22,037 nucleotides of DNA, taken from the NCBI GenBank assembly GCA_001584585.1, contig LSYV01000065.1, forward strand, positions 161,945 to 183,981, written 5' to 3'. The DNA comes from Gonium pectorale (taxonomy: Eukaryota > Chlorophyta > Chlorophyceae > Chlamydomonadales > Volvocaceae). Shown in pieces: positions 10,801 to 20,790 of this stretch. The position numbers and the translations under genes are program-made. Within the stretch, counting starts at the first letter, position 1, and each line of letters begins with the position of its first letter. The notes beneath the pieces are model-generated. The model worked only from the letters and a program-made list of their open reading frames with translations, was not told where the DNA came from and made no database searches.

Positions 10801-11785
10801 AGTGGGCGTGCAGGTCGCAAAGGCTGCTGTAGGCGATTGTTGCGGTGACTGCAGTTGTTGGCACTAGGACACGCAGGAGCACCGCGTCGCACGTCCGCAG
10901 GAACATTGCCCGTGCCGCGTGCTCCAGTGCCCAGCTGTCCTCCAGCGCGGCGACCAGCTCGGTGCGGAGCTCCCGCAGCTGCGGCACCTCGCCAGCGTGC
11001 ACCAGCCTTGCGAGTGTGCAGGTCGAAGTGACGTCGTACACCAGGGCCGGCAAGCAACTGATTGTGTACTTCTGCACATGAAAGTTTGCTGCCGGCCCCT
11101 CCGTCATCGCCGCTGCCGCCGCCGTTGCGTCCGCCGCCGCCGCCTCAGCGTACTCACCATCTCCGCCAGCTGGCGGCTGGCGGCGTGCAGCGCCTTGCTG
11201 CGGAGGAGCGCGAGTAGGAAGCTGCAAGCCAGTCGGCGCCCGGCTATTGTTTTCGGCGGCCGCAGCGCGCTGGCAATGGCAAACACGCCCAGGGCCGCGA
11301 TCTCCTGCAGAAGCTCCTGCCTCGCGCCCTGGCCGACGAGTTCGCGTGGCCGCAGGCGCAGGGTCGCAGCCAGGAGGCGCAGCAGCGGGCCCTGCGCCGG
11401 GCCGCACACTGCCAGGTAGAGTGCGGGGCATCGCGGCGAAGCGTGACGGCGCTCATGGTCAAGGCAATCCTTTATTGCCTGAAGGCTCCCGCGGATAGCC
11501 CTGAGCTCCGCGGTGCGCAGTCGCGCCATGGGTGAGCCGCCCTCGTCGCCATCCTTACCCGCCGACCCTGGACGCCCGGCGAACAACGGCGCAATGGTGC
11601 CAGACAGGCGCTCAAGCGCGTCCCTGATCTTGGAGGGAATCAAGTCCGGTCCAGCGCGGCCGTTGCCGCTGCCGTCTCCAGCGGGCCGAGATCGCCTACT
11701 TGACATGGGTACCGCGGGAGCCGCAAGGGACAGCGCCCCAGCAGTTGCTGCGCCAAGATGTTACACGCAAGCAACGCCTTGTCTC
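7887..11785 (-). repeat. Left arm of about 3.9-kb inverted duplication
   Basis: Read on the minus strand this arm matches 14615-18480 over its whole length. The outer end is sharp: the 3' flanks agree up to position 7887 (AGCTCCTTGCGCGCTGG) against 18479, and then diverge. The inner end fades around 11785. Similarity covers the MYND gene, its intron, its upstream flank and about 500 nt of 3' flank. Identity is uneven, very high in the outer flank and much lower in patches of exon 1. Confidence 0.92.
8385..11706 (-). CDS. MYND zinc-finger protein, copy with frameshift or new intron
   Basis: This is the sister of the plus-strand gene at 14692-17981. ATG at 11706, first long exon down to 10114 (donor GTGAGT), intron 10113-9779 (335 nt), last exon 9778-8385. 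The C-terminus (8558-8415) is a MYND zinc finger with all ligands kept: C-x4-C, then CAGC, YCCRLCQ, HW and H-x3-C. MYND fingers mediate protein-protein contacts; the leucine/alanine-rich remainder has no domain I recognise. Near 11154 one base is missing relative to the sister, shifting frame. The same change makes GTGAGT at 11157-11152. Splicing from there to the TGTGCAG ending at 11072 removes 86 nt at phase 0 and restores the frame, giving join 11706-11158, 11071-10114, 9778-8385 = 966 aa. Either this intron is real or the copy is a young pseudogene; conservation of the downstream frame favours function. Confidence 0.72.
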
Positions 11786-11900
11786 ATCTGATTGCAATGC
11801 CCCGTCTGAGGTGCACTCAAAGAACCGCAAAGATTACATATTTAAATAACAGGTGGCTTCCAGTCGGTTGTTGTGCTTTCACCTCCGGAACCATGACGGT

Positions 11901-11936
11901 CTTGGTTCCACGGTTCCACTTGGTTCCACGGTTCCA
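11901..11936 (+). repeat. Two perfect 18-bp tandem units
   Basis: CTTGGTTCCACGGTTCCA is repeated twice without interruption, and each unit contains two GGTTCCA cores. It lies in the spacer upstream of the minus-strand MYND gene. Function unknown. Confidence 0.9.
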
Positions 11937-12099
11937 CGGTCTTGCGTTGCGGCTCTGCTGGGTTGGGGGGCGAGCGCTGATCCGAGCCGAGCCTGCGACG
12001 TGCCCTTGTGCACGTCTCTCAGGCGCCACTGAGGAGGATGTTACGGGGGCCTTGAGGCTCTGACCCCTGGCATACACAGACTATATGGGGTGCTTGCTT

Positions 12100-12123
12100 C
12101 AAGGGTGCACTCAAGGGTGCACT
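12100..12123 (+). repeat. Two perfect 12-bp tandem units
   Basis: CAAGGGTGCACT occurs twice in tandem; a related GGTGCACTCAA lies at about 11810. Short repeat in the intergenic spacer, function unknown. Confidence 0.85.
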
Positions 12124-14511
12124 CCCCTGGTGCATTCGTCAGCAGCAACAGCCACCTTCCTGTACGCCGCGAACTTGCCCGCCACACACCTTTCGCATCC
12201 CAACGGCCGTGCAGTATGCAGGGGTCAAACCTCGGCATGGCGCTATTCCTTCCTCTAATCCAACTCGCCCCCGCCCCCGCCACGTCGCTCGGTCGCGCTG
12301 ACAATGCGATTTCGCACTAGTACGCCAAGACCACACTTTCAACCCGGATTTCTGCGATTCGGTGTCACGCACGCGTTCCGACCCGTTTCCCTTCTTCGCC
12401 ACCCCGGCACCCCCCATCGCGTCGGCTTCCTCCGAGCCGTCGTACGACACGCGGTGAAGCTTCCCGGGCGCCACTAAACCGGAGGCCCGCTCGCCTTTCC
12501 GAAAGCGATAGTTCCTCAGTCGATGGCGCCAAGATTTGCTGTGACCAGAGGACAGAGCGCCGCGCCAAGCGGGAGCCAGCCGAGGAGGGGCTGCCGGAGG
12601 GCGTCAGGAGAGTCCACCGAACGGCGCCGGCGGGTGCAGTGGGCGCCCCGGGGCTGCTCGCCCCTGCCGCCGCCGAGGCAGGGCTTGGAGGCTTGGAACT
12701 GCCAGCGGACCGGGCCCGGGCGAATCGGATTGCCTTCCCGGGTCAAGCAGCGCTGCTCGGGGGAGGCCCTGTCGCGCTGATGAGCAGCCGGAGCCACAGT
12801 CCCAGTCCCATGGCAGAATGATTGCGGCACGGGCCAGGACCGCAGCCGCAGCGGTGAGTATGGTACCGGAGCAATCCTTAACGGGCGGCGCCCCTCCGGG
12901 CGGGCGGCGAGCGGTGGCTTGTTTGGGGAGCGGCACGGTAACGGCAGGTCAAGAGCGGCAAGATAGGAGTTGTGGCCGGGCCTCTTTGGGTGCCGGATCA
13001 CTGCCGGCAGGTGGGCTTTCAGACGTCAAGCTCGGACGCCGGTGTGGGACTGTAGAAGTCGACCTGCAGGTGCCGTTCGTGCATGCCGTACCGTTACATG
13101 CACGTCATACACGCTGCGAACCAGCGTGGCTCCGGCACCGGCGGGGACGGCAGCTAGGCCTTAGATGCTTAAATCGGTGTCCTTTGGTCTTGGCTGCGCC
13201 CTTTCTCGCCACTCATATTGTAACCTTACGGCAAATAAGTGTCGGCATTGGTGCACAGCAAGCTATTTGGGGCGCTGTTGAGGCGCACACACCTGTGCAG
13301 GGCTTGCTGGTGTGCGGTACTGAGAATGATCTTCACCTCTACGGCCCGACGTTTCCCATGAGGGGGGCGGGCTGTACACGGCAAGGCAGGTGAGTGAGGC
13401 CGCTGATCGCTGGTCGCCGGGCGGACCTAACACACACGCCGCGCCCACCGGTCTGTCATCTCCACATCTCACTCACCAAGTAACTTAACCGCCGCCCTCC
13501 AACGGGACGGCCCCTCTGCTCGACTCGGTCGCCCGCCACGCTCTGTACCCGGCGCCCTACTGGCGACGTCGCCGTACCCTCGGGTGTGTGTTACCGTGGA
13601 GGTGGCCTTCACTGTCCTTGCTTTTTCAATTTTGAGGCGAACGAGCAGACGCCCCAATGTCGGGCAGCGCTCAACGTGCGCGCGAGAGGTTGTATGCGTC
13701 GTGGCCCGTGTACGGCATGCTGCGAACCGCCGCGCGCGCGCCCACGCACCGCTGCGAAAGTGAGGATCGGTGAGCGCGCCAAAGGTTAGAAGGTCCTGTG
13801 TGCCAGACAGCCTGTTGTTGGTCGGTTGTGGTTGATGCGTGTCTTTGGTGTTTGCCGTGCGTCTGTTTATCGGCAGGCTCACGCGCTGGCCCATCCATTA
13901 TTGGACCGCGCGACCCCGGCCCTGCTGGGCGTCCCCGCCGCCGACACCCTCCTGCACCTCTTTACCAGTGGGCGGCATTCCGCTACGCTGCCCTCGCGGG
14001 GATTGCATTTACATGCCCGTGTCATGCTCCAGAGTGGCCGGTGAGCCTTGTTCCATGGCCTTGGGCGTTCGGGATGTTTGACGCGGACGCCGGTATGGCG
14101 TGGACCGCAGCCAAAACGTGCCCAAACCACGGCCCAACCGCGGGGCGAGGCACACGCCTTATCCGGCCCGGTTCCTCAGACCGCCAGGATCAGTGTTGTG
14201 GATTGATGGATAGCGTCAGGAGAGGTACCTGTTCCTAATATATGAATAGATGAATATGAACAGGCTCGGGACGTACATGCCTGTACAAGACGCAAGGTGG
14301 CGCGCGTCCGTAGTACTGCTAGTACTGCTTCCGAGACCCCATGCGTACGCCAGCAGCAACGATGCGCTTGCGGAAGGTCAGACTGGACAGTGACGAATCC
14401 TGCGGAAAGACCCGGAAGAACACCCCGGCGAGGGAAAAACCACACCCATGGCAAGGTTCCGGAGAGAGCGCGACAAGCAAGTGCGAAGCCACCTGTTGGG
14501 AGAACCTTAAT

Positions 14512-14537
14512 AGTTGCTGAATGAAGTTGCTGAATGA
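14512..14537 (+). repeat. Two perfect 13-bp tandem units
   Basis: AGTTGCTGAATGA is repeated twice, followed by further GAATGAGG variants, about 150 bp upstream of the start codon of the plus-strand MYND gene. A separate 9-bp direct repeat, AGTACTGCT, lies at 14312-14329. Either could be promoter-proximal, but no function can be read from the sequence. Confidence 0.85.
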
Positions 14538-14691
14538 GGCGAATGAGGTAACCGCAGACCGAGGAACTTCGTCCAAACGAGTTGCGAAAATTGCCTGGAC
14601 TTTCGGCTGGAGCCCGGAGCGTTTGCTAGCTTGTTAACATATTAGCGCAACAACTGCTGGGGCGCTGCCCCTTGCGGCTCCCGCGGCACCC

Positions 14692-17600
14692 ATGTCAAGT
14701 AGGCGATCTCCGCCCGCTGGAGACGGCAACGGCAAAGGCACAGGCCGCGCTGGACCGGATCGAATTCCCTCCGAGATCAGGGACGCGCTTGAGTGCCTGC
14801 CTGGAGCCATCGCGCCGTTGTTCGCCGGGCGTCCAGGGCTGGCGGGGAAGGATGGCGACGAGGGCAGCTCACCCCTGGCGCGGCTGCGCACCGCGGAGCT
14901 CCGGGCAATCCGCGGGATCCTTCAGGCAATATACGACTACCTTGACCGAGAGCGCTTTCACGCTTCGCCGCGATGCCCCGCACTCTACCTGGCAGTGTGC
15001 GGCCCGGCGCAGGGGCCGCTGCTGCGCCTCCTGCCTGCGACCCTGCGCCTGCGGGCACGCGAGCTCGTCGGCCAGGGCGCGAGGCAGGGGCTTCTGCACA
15101 AGGTCATGGCCCTGTGCGTCTTCATCATAACCAAAGGCGTGCTGTGCCCCGCGAAAACGGTTGCCGGGCGCCGGCTGGCTTGCAGCTTCCTGCTTGCGCT
15201 CCTCCGCAGCAAGGCGCTGCACGCCGCCAGCCGCCAGCTGGCGGAGATGGTGGATTACGTTGAGGCGGCGGCGGCGGACGCAACGGCGGCGGCGGACGCA
15301 ACGGCGGCGGCAGCAGGGCCGGCAGCAAACCACTACGTGCAGCTGTACGCCATCAGTTGCTTGCCGGCCCTGGTGTACGACGTCATTGCGTTCAGCATCC
15401 TCACACCCCAGACGTACGCTGGCGAGGTGCCGCAGCTGCGGGGGCTCTGCGCCGAGCTGGTCGCTGCGCTGGAGGACAGCCGGGCACTGGAGCACACGGC
15501 GCGGGCCATTATCCGGCAGGCTTGCAACCCATTTAGCTTCCGTGCCTCGATGTCAAAGGTCGCCGTCACCGCCACAATCGCCTACAGCAGCCTCTGCGAC
15601 CTGCACGACCGCTGGTCCATCCCCAGGGGAGGCGCCGACGACAAAGCGCTGGCCGCGCGCCTGCGCGCTGTGGCGTCGGGTCCCTGCGTGCAGCACGCAG
15701 TGCGCTGCTTCGGCCTGGCAACGCTGTGTGCCGTCGACGGCGGCTCCGCGTACGGCCTGCCCGGTGAGCTGCTCGCCGTGCTTCCATCAGGCCGAGGGTC
15801 GGACAGCGTGTGGGCGACGGCCGGGGGGGTCTTCGGTGCCGCTACGGGGCCGCTCATGACCACGGTTCGCATGCTGCAGCTGGGGGACCCTGCGCCCCCG
15901 GGCAGGCGAGGGGCCCTGGCGCTGGCGCTGCGGGTCGGCTGGCTGGCGGTGACGCAGACCGCGGGCCAGGCAGACGGTGGTGGCGGTGGCGGTGGCAGTG
16001 GCGCTAGCGGCACCGGCGGCGCTTCGCCATTGGCGGCCGTGGTGCCGCCGAGGGACGTCTTCCGCCTGGCTGCGGAGGCTCTGGAAGCGGCCTGGCGCTA
16101 CCTGTCCCTGCCAAGGGCCGTGGCACCGGCGGCGTCGGGAGCGGCGGTAGCGGAGGCGGCGGGCTGGTGGCGGCTCGCCGCGGCGGTCGTGGACCGGGCA
16201 GTGCCGTGCTCAGCAGCCGATGATAAACGACTGAGGCCGGCCTGGCTCGGAGCACGTCTGGCGGAGGCTTGGCGGTTGTTGTTGCCCGACTGCGGTGAGT
16301 CGCTGTGTGGCGGCATCCAGCATTTGAGAACGTTTTCGTGGCAGCACAAATGCGTTGCGACCGAGCATGAACTTGGTTGCTGCTTCTTTTGGGGTTTGCA
16401 CGTGCTCAGTTGTCTGAAGAGCCGCTGCTGAGATCCGCGTTCCAGCGCAATGCACTCGTCTCTATTGTGGCATATCAGCCACATGCACCGATTGCCCCGG
16501 TTTGCTTTTGCGGAGGTGTACCTTGGCTTCGCAGTGCAGCGCCCGGCCGTACGGTTCCTGATCAGTGCCCGTCGTCCTTTCCCACAGACGTCCTTTGCCT
16601 CCCCGCCGAGCCGCCGCCCACCATCGCGGCGGCGCTCGACGGCGGCCTGCTGCGCTGCCTGGAGCTCCTGATGCGCCGCGCCGGCCGGGCCCCGCAAGGC
16701 CCAGAAGCCGCGGTGCTGCAGGGGCTGCTGGGCCGGGTCCGCAGGTTCCAGAGCTTGCGGTCGTACCTGGCGCCGCTGCTGGCGTACGGCGAGCCGCGCC
16801 AGGCGGCGGCGCTGGTGGCGACGCTGCGCAAGCTGCTGCGGATGGCCGATTCACGGGCCCCTGGGGCTGAGGACCGAGCCCCCACGCCCAACAGCGATGA
16901 CGACATCTTTCCTGCGATAGTCGCAGACGTCCTTACGACTGTGGAGGAGCAAGAGGCGGCGCACGCGGCGCCAGCGCACGAGCTTCCCTCGCCCGCATCG
17001 CAGCAGCTGCTCCGCCTGCTGTCCTGCGCCGCGTGCGAGTGGCTGCCGGAGCTGTCGCAGTCGCTGTCGCAGACCCTCTCGTCTGGTGGCGCGGCAAGCC
17101 CGGGGCGCCTCTCCGCACTGCTCCCGTGGCTGCCGCTGCTGGCAGGCCGCTGCGGTGTTCAGCACTATGCGGGAGCGGACGCGAGCCCGCACCGCGGCGA
17201 CGCGTGTGGCGAGGCCAGCGGTGACGGCGAGGCTATGGGCGACGGCGGCTGGCGAGCGCTGCTGCTGGCGGAGGTGGGCGCGGTGCCGCTGCTGGGCGCA
17301 TCGCTGCGGGCGATGCCGCGACTGGCTGAGCTGCCCCCGGAGAGCCGGCTGCCGCTCCTGCGAAGCCTCGTGGCTGCTTGCTGCGCCGTCGCGGCGGTCG
17401 CCAGGGGACGGCATTGGAACGCAGCGGCAGCTACTGCGGACCGGCCGGAGCAGCAAGGGACGGGCGACGCTGCCGCGGCGGCGGTGCGGCAGGGCTTTCT
17501 GGAGGGTACAGCGGTCCAGGCGCCCGCTGCTGCCTCCGCCGCTGCAGCGCCGTCGGGCATCGCCGCTGCCGGCACACCGGCCGCGCCGCCGCTGCCGTGG

Positions 17601-17981
17601 CAGCCGGGGCTGCTGCGGGAGGCGGCGACCGGCCTTCGCTCGTGCGGAGACCAGGGCATGGCGGCGCAGGCGGAGGCCCTGGTGGCATACCTGGAGCTGG
17701 GCGGTGATGGCGCATGTGAGCCGCCGTGGTATGCGCCGCCTCCGCCCGGGCCGCTTGTCTCCGCCCTGCCGCCTCCAAACGAGGCGCGGCGCCTGCTGCC
17801 CGGCCGGTGCGCCAACCCTAGCTGCGCCAACCTGGAAGGCGACAGCGAGGCGGACCTGACGCTCAAGGCGTGCGCGGGCTGCGGCGCGGTGGGCTACTGC
17901 TGCCGGCCCTGCCAGACGGCGCACTGGCGGGCGGGGCACAAGGGGGCGTGCGTGAGGCCGGGCGGCGAAGGGTCCCGCTGA
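14692..17981 (+). CDS. MYND zinc-finger protein, intact copy (998 aa)
   Basis: ATG at 14692 is the first after an in-frame TAA about 57 nt upstream. Exon 1 runs 14692-16294 and exon 2 16588-17981, joined across a 293-nt GTGAGT...CACAG intron at phase 1. The 998-aa product ends in a MYND-type zinc finger (about residues 942-989): C942-x4-C947, C963-A-G-C966, YC972-x3-C976-Q, H985 and C989. MYND fingers bind proline-rich partner peptides and often sit in transcriptional or cytoplasmic adaptors. The rest is leucine/alanine-rich and probably helical, with low-complexity linkers: an alanine/aspartate run near 190-210 and a glycine-rich run about 425-440. I recognise no enzymatic domain. It pairs head-to-head with the minus-strand sister, about 3 kb between start codons. 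Family knowledge: this finger style is abundant in volvocine algae. Function unknown. Confidence 0.88.
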
Positions 17982-18480
17982 GCTGGGGCTGCGACTGAGC
18001 TGCATGCGGGCCTTGGGGCAGCTCGGGAACGGTGCCTCGATGGCGAGGGGCGCGCGGTTAGGTACTCTGCTTCTGGGGGCCAAGTGTCATGGAATGACGC
18101 ATGGGTATGGGATGGATGGTGGGGCTCTATATCGGTATGCATGCGAAGGGGTGGTCATGGCACGGTGGTCTACAAACCTGGGGGACAGCCTCGTGTCCGG
18201 GTGAGCTCTGTGTCCGGGTGGACGTGCAAGAGCAAGGCGCCCCTTTCCAGGCCAAGGGTTTGCCGTACACACGGCCTTGCCGTACTCGCGGGCAACCTGG
18301 CATTGGTTCATTGTTCTCGGCGCCCGGGCGTGCCGTGTGTTGGGGCGTGTGTTGAGTCTTGGGAGCGCCGTTGTGGGCTGCGGCGGCTTGGACCTCTCCA
18401 CCGCCCGCGCTGACCTTCCCGCTGGAGGAGGGCTGTCCCCGTCAACGACAGCGGCCGCGAGGCCAGCGCGCAAGGAGCTG
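17982..18480 (+). other. Strongly conserved 3' flank of the MYND genes
   Basis: This is the 3' flank of the intact MYND gene and the outer end of the right arm. Compared by eye with 7887-8384 it differs at roughly 20 positions in about 490 and is nearly identical for over 200 nt around 18065-18290. An antisense open frame (ending PYPCVIP) is conserved in both arms, but this could follow simply from nucleotide identity. Inside are two direct copies of TGTGTCCGGGTG. Confidence 0.6.
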
Positions 18481-18759
18481 GTGCATGGCCACCTTCGGGC
18501 TGGGGGAAAGGCGGGGGGGCGCAGCTTCGTTTGGGCGAGTAGCCTGAGAAGGCTGCTTTGGATCTTGGGCATCCTAGCCTGGTGGAAGGAGTACCAGGTA
18601 GGGAGCGCACAGCTGGGCTCGGTGTAGGTTGCCTTCGTTCCCTTGTGTTCAGTACCGTAGACTGGTTTGCCCTCCGGCGCTCCGGCGTGTCCAGTGTCCA
18701 GTGGCCTGGACGCGTGTACCTGGTTGGTGCTATCCAGGTGTGTGGCCATTGTGCACAGG

Positions 18760-18880
18760 TCGGTTGTCGGTGCGTGGGTCTCGTGGTGCGGCAGCGGTAC
18801 GGCGCCGCCAGATCACTGCAGCGATCGCATACGGCCAACGGCCCATGTGCCGGCCGCAGCTTGCGCTCTGCGGCAAAGGA
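18760..18880 (+). repeat. Dispersed repeat, copy B
   Basis: Contains GTCGGTTGTCGGTGCGTGGG, then CGGTACGGCGCCGCCAGATC and GGCCGCAGCTTGCG. The first half matches copy C (7705-7590 on the minus strand) and the second half matches copy A (7224-7150 on the minus strand). It therefore links the two left-hand copies as one repeat family. Confidence 0.5.
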
Positions 18881-20514
18881 TATCTGCAGGACAGCAGAGG
18901 GGCGGGGAATGGTCATATAGCAAGGGCAGCTCCACCATGGTGGCGCAGCGGGGCTTGGTGTACTCGGCGGGCGTGGGCGTGTCCCAGCGATTGTTCGCGA
19001 GTGTTACTAGGCGGTAGGCGGTACGCCCGTGGATGGGCTGTTGGTGTACCCTGGAATTACGGGCCGTGTACGTGACTCTGATACAATTGATCGATACATT
19101 GGCAGTGTCGGGCTGTGCGCGTCAGGAGGTCACGCCGTTGAGTGGGGCTAATGCCCCGCGAGCACCGTGGCGGTTGCCATGTGCATCCTGTGCCATCGGG
19201 CTGGGCAGGTCATTTACGTCTGGTTGCCACCGCTCATTATTACCCTAGCTAAATGTTGCGTAGCTATATAACGTAATGTCTGCTTCGGTACGAGCACGAT
19301 TCGGCGTCGGGCGCGCGTGCGGTTGGGGTCGGGGGGGTGCCCCCCGCCCAGCCTAGTAGATAAGCCCCACGGGAATTCTAGGAGTCGCTGCACCAAGCCT
19401 GCACCTTCTTCTTAGCTGTAAGCAGCAATATATTACGCATTGAAGCCTCTATCAATTGGTGTACAGTCCTGGTGCTCTCGTCGCAATGCTAGGAGTTTGC
19501 TACAGCATGATGCGGCCTCCTTTCCGTCCCGTTCCTGTTAATCCTCCCGCGCCATTGCATCCTTTACACTTATAGCTGTTACAAAAGCATTAGGTCTGAG
19601 TACATGCAGACATAACAGTAGGCACCCGCTGTGGGACGTCGCCATTGCCGGCGGGCATGCCCTGGCGCCCGCAAGGCGCTGCAAATACATCGTTTCTGCT
19701 TCTGCCTTTTCATGCAACCGTTTCCTCTATTACACTTAAATATCCTGGGCTTACTCCTGTCTGGGTCCTAACTGGGTTACGATGGGCCTTCGCAGAGCTG
19801 AATTCCATTACTCACAGACTTTCCGCACCCAACTCAACAGTAGCCTGTGGTAACAGTGGCTTTGAAAGAGTGTGATGCATGGAAGGCCAGGGGGGCGGCG
19901 CGATTATTGGAATGCCATTGCATTGCATGCGGACGCACGAAGGGCTGAGAGCGAGCGTGGCTCTAGATACGGGGGAGACGTTGATCCGTCCCATGAACCG
20001 AACCAACCCAACTACCGACACGCCCAGGAGATCTCCCATAGGTGAATGCCTGTTATTCAACTGGCTGTCAGGCCCTGGGGTGGCGGTGCACGGGCGCATA
20101 GATAGCGCTCCGTCTCTAGTTTAATTGTTTGAACTTCAGCGCATGTGCCCCGCATGTTGGCGACCAGCCACAGTGACGGCATCTTTTGGCCGGGCACGGC
20201 ATTCTTGTGGAAACACAGTGAAGCTTGACCGAAACTGGCTCTTCCTCCCGGTCTAAACCACAGTGTTCACCCGCCGAACGTTTCCCTGATGACCATGTGC
20301 ACCTCGCCCCACCAAGCAACGGGGGAGACGGGGGGGAAAGGGGCAGCAGGCCCCTTTACCCCCCGGCGTACCCCTCCCTAACATACCCACGGCAACGACA
20401 CGCCCCTAACCGATGCGGATGAGCGGGGGCCGGACATCTAAAAGTCTGGTTGGCGGTTAGGGTTGGTGGTTGTCGTTCGCATGCGGCGCGCCCGAGCGGT
20501 TGCGGTTGTGCACC
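18881..20514. other. Intergenic stretch, partly AT-richer, no gene recognised
   Basis: Nothing here is recognisable as a gene. From about 19240 to 19880 the composition drops clearly in GC compared with the rest of the window, with runs such as CTATATAACG and AATATATTACGC and a TGTAA near 19415. Short open frames at 19645-19875 (plus) and 20099-19812 (minus) have no known motif. I looked for LTR ends, primer-binding sites and reverse-transcriptase motifs and found none. From 20320 to 20410 there is a C/G-run-rich tract. Confidence 0.35.
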
Positions 20515-20673
20515 AGCCATGGTATCTTCGTTCGTCCGAACGAAAGATTGGCCATTTTGGCGGTTTTGGACGAACGCATAGGACCCCCGTTCGGTGGTGT
20601 GAACGAACGGCAGAGCCCTTTTGGCAGGACCCTGCTATGGGCTGAACGAAAGTTCCCGCCCGCAGGGCGGGCT
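20515..20673 (+). repeat. Left arm of a 159-bp inverted repeat
   Basis: Reverse complement of 21622-21780 with about a dozen differences. It begins AGCCATGGTATCTTCG and ends near CGCAGGGCGGGCTC. It contains an 8-bp palindromic stem, TTCGTTCGTCCGAACGAA (20527-20544), and repeated GAACGAA motifs. The pair could be terminal inverted repeats of a DNA transposon or two oppositely oriented copies of one small element. Confidence 0.88.
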
Positions 20674-20679
20674 CCACGT

Positions 20680-20790
20680 GGCGCAACTCGTGGCCTGTGT
20701 GCGCTACATTAGCTTGTGTGCAGGCTTCGCGGATGCCGACGCTTTAACGATCGGCATGAGCCGGCCGACAGGAATGGTTGGTGGTGTCTG
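20680..20790 (+). repeat. Dispersed repeat, copy D
   Basis: Directly beside the inner end of the inverted-repeat arm. GCGCTACATTAGCTTGTGT (20701-20719) matches the minus strand of 7017-6999 exactly, with similar flanks (GGCGCAACTCGTGG), and a GTTGGTGGTGTCTGG block downstream also recurs in copy A. Confidence 0.5.

Larger units (their letters stand above)
11786..14614. other. Spacer between the two duplicated MYND genes
   Basis: About 2.8 kb of unduplicated DNA between the head-to-head genes, which must carry both promoters unless these lie in the short arm flanks. I recognise no gene. The longest ATG-started candidate with somewhat protein-like composition is a minus-strand frame at 12936-12604 (110 codons), with no known motif. 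It contains several short tandem repeats listed separately. A weak match to the dispersed repeat (TGCCAGACAGCCTGTTGTTGG near 13801) resembles the minus strand of 7100-7140. Confidence 0.4.
14615..18480 (+). repeat. Right arm of about 3.9-kb inverted duplication
   Basis: Inverted partner of 7887-11785. The inner end starts near GCGTTTGCTAGCTTGTTAAC (about 14620), matching the minus strand near 11780. The outer end stops at 18480, just after GCGCAAGGAGCTG. Both arms are nearly the same length, and the intron differs by about 42 nt (293 here, 335 in the other arm), so the arms have accumulated indels since duplication. Confidence 0.92.

Noticed and set aside
12516..13001. Overlapping open frames of 110-161 codons in the spacer
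   Set aside because: Composition is arginine/proline-rich as expected from random GC-rich DNA; no motif, no duplicated counterpart and no clear splice partner.
16851..18083. 410-codon minus-strand open frame opposite the right MYND exon
   Set aside because: Arginine/glutamine-rich shadow of the real exon, which has splice junctions and MYND ligands.
18087..18749. 220-codon minus-strand open frame partly conserved in the other arm
   Set aside because: The conserved part coincides with near-identical nucleotide sequence in the duplicated flank, the non-duplicated part shows no protein character, and there are no known motifs. Kept only as a possibility in the 3'-flank finding.
19560..20130. 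Possible LTR retroelement fragment (TGTTAC ... ATAACA, short frames)
   Set aside because: No paired LTR, no primer-binding site, and no protease, reverse transcriptase or integrase motif on either strand.
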